A stretch of 30,764 nt of DNA, taken from positions 1-30,764 of the forward strand of contig LIBV01000002.1 of the NCBI GenBank assembly GCA_001438335.1, written 5' to 3'. Positions 30,725 to 30,764 of this stretch are shown one piece after another. Under the pieces are notes generated by a model that saw only the letters and a list, made by a program, of their open reading frames with translations, was not told the DNA's origin and made no database searches. Made by a program: the position numbers and the translations under genes. The DNA is from Pelagibacteraceae bacterium BACL5 MAG-120820-bin39. Its GTDB lineage: Bacteria > Pseudomonadota > Alphaproteobacteria > Pelagibacterales > Pelagibacteraceae. Numbering within the stretch: the stretch's first letter is position 1; each line of letters opens with the position of its first letter.

Positions 30725-30740
30725 CTTCTCTTCGTTTTTT

Positions 30741-30761
30741 GGCCCTCTGACCAAGAGGGTC
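30741..30761 (+). terminator. GC-rich hairpin after hppA, probable transcription terminator
   Basis: GGCCCTCT (30741-30748) pairs with AGAGGGTC (30754-30761), an 8-bp stem with one G-U pair and a 5-nt GACCA loop, 16 nt after the hppA stop. Such a GC-rich palindrome stands out sharply in this AT-rich DNA. A T6 run precedes it; the sequence after it is cut by the window edge, so the usual downstream T-tract cannot be confirmed. Confidence 0.55.
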
Positions 30762-30764
30762 ATT

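Noticed and set aside
1..30764. CRISPR arrays, insertion sequences, phage genes or a foreign island
   Set aside because: No repeat-spacer pattern, transposase, integrase or composition shift was seen; gene content is core metabolism throughout.

Overview
The window looks like chromosomal DNA of a streamlined, very AT-rich marine alphaproteobacterium, most probably a Pelagibacterales (SAR11) member. Evidence: strong A/T bias throughout; noncoding DNA of only about 0.5 kb by hand sum (under 2%); many genes joined by 1-4 nt overlaps; the alphaproteobacterial F1-ATPase zeta subunit (DUF1476); a Mg-type HemB; a soxBDAG sarcosine oxidase operon; and the alphaproteobacterial gene orders smpB/rel/pyrE/pdxJ/acpS/lepB/rnc/recO and nrdR/ribD/ribE/ribBA/ribH/nusB/thiL. 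The assignment rests on gene content and composition only; no database search was possible. No insertion sequence, phage, integron, CRISPR array or rRNA was seen. The longest gene-free stretch is 78 nt, so nothing over 300 nt needs explaining. || Layout. (1) 1-3401, plus strand: an O-methyltransferase coupled to the tRNA uridine hydroxylase TrhO, then a MATE exporter and a secreted nuclease. (2) 3447-3752: zeta subunit. (3) 3753-10418, minus strand: one run transcribed soxB-soxD-soxA-soxG-binding protein-permease, that is, sarcosine oxidation plus part of an amino-acid-type ABC importer (no ATPase gene here). (4) tRNA-Ser(GCU) at 10483-10574 and, on the minus strand, a Slt-type lytic transglycosylase. 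(5) 12839-20162, plus strand: dapA, smpB, folK, a (p)ppGpp synthetase/hydrolase, pyrE, pdxJ, acpS, lepB, rnc, recO. (6) hemB on the minus strand, meeting recO stop codon to stop codon. (7) 21226-28540, plus strand: an AspH-like oxygenase, rpiB, glyA, nrdR, the riboflavin genes, nusB, thiL. (8) hppA proton-pumping pyrophosphatase, followed by a GC-rich hairpin at the window end. || How it fits together. SoxBDAG turns sarcosine into glycine and methylene-tetrahydrofolate, which GlyA interconverts with serine, so these genes belong to the one-carbon/glycine metabolism typical of these bacteria. FolK (folate), the Rib proteins (FMN/FAD for Sox), PdxJ (PLP for GlyA), ThiL and HemB supply cofactors. 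HppA recovers energy from pyrophosphate released in biosynthesis. || Most notable observations: a possible two-gene tRNA wobble-uridine hydroxylation/methylation module at the start; an A11 tract that puts the expected start of ribH out of frame; a Rel/SpoT protein without the helical and zinc-finger/RIS region between TGS and ACT; a RibBA whose GTP cyclohydrolase II half lacks the zinc cysteines; an NrdR with a CxC instead of a CxxC knuckle; an ABC permease that begins with a lipobox; and two convergent gene pairs with abutting stop codons (TAATTA).
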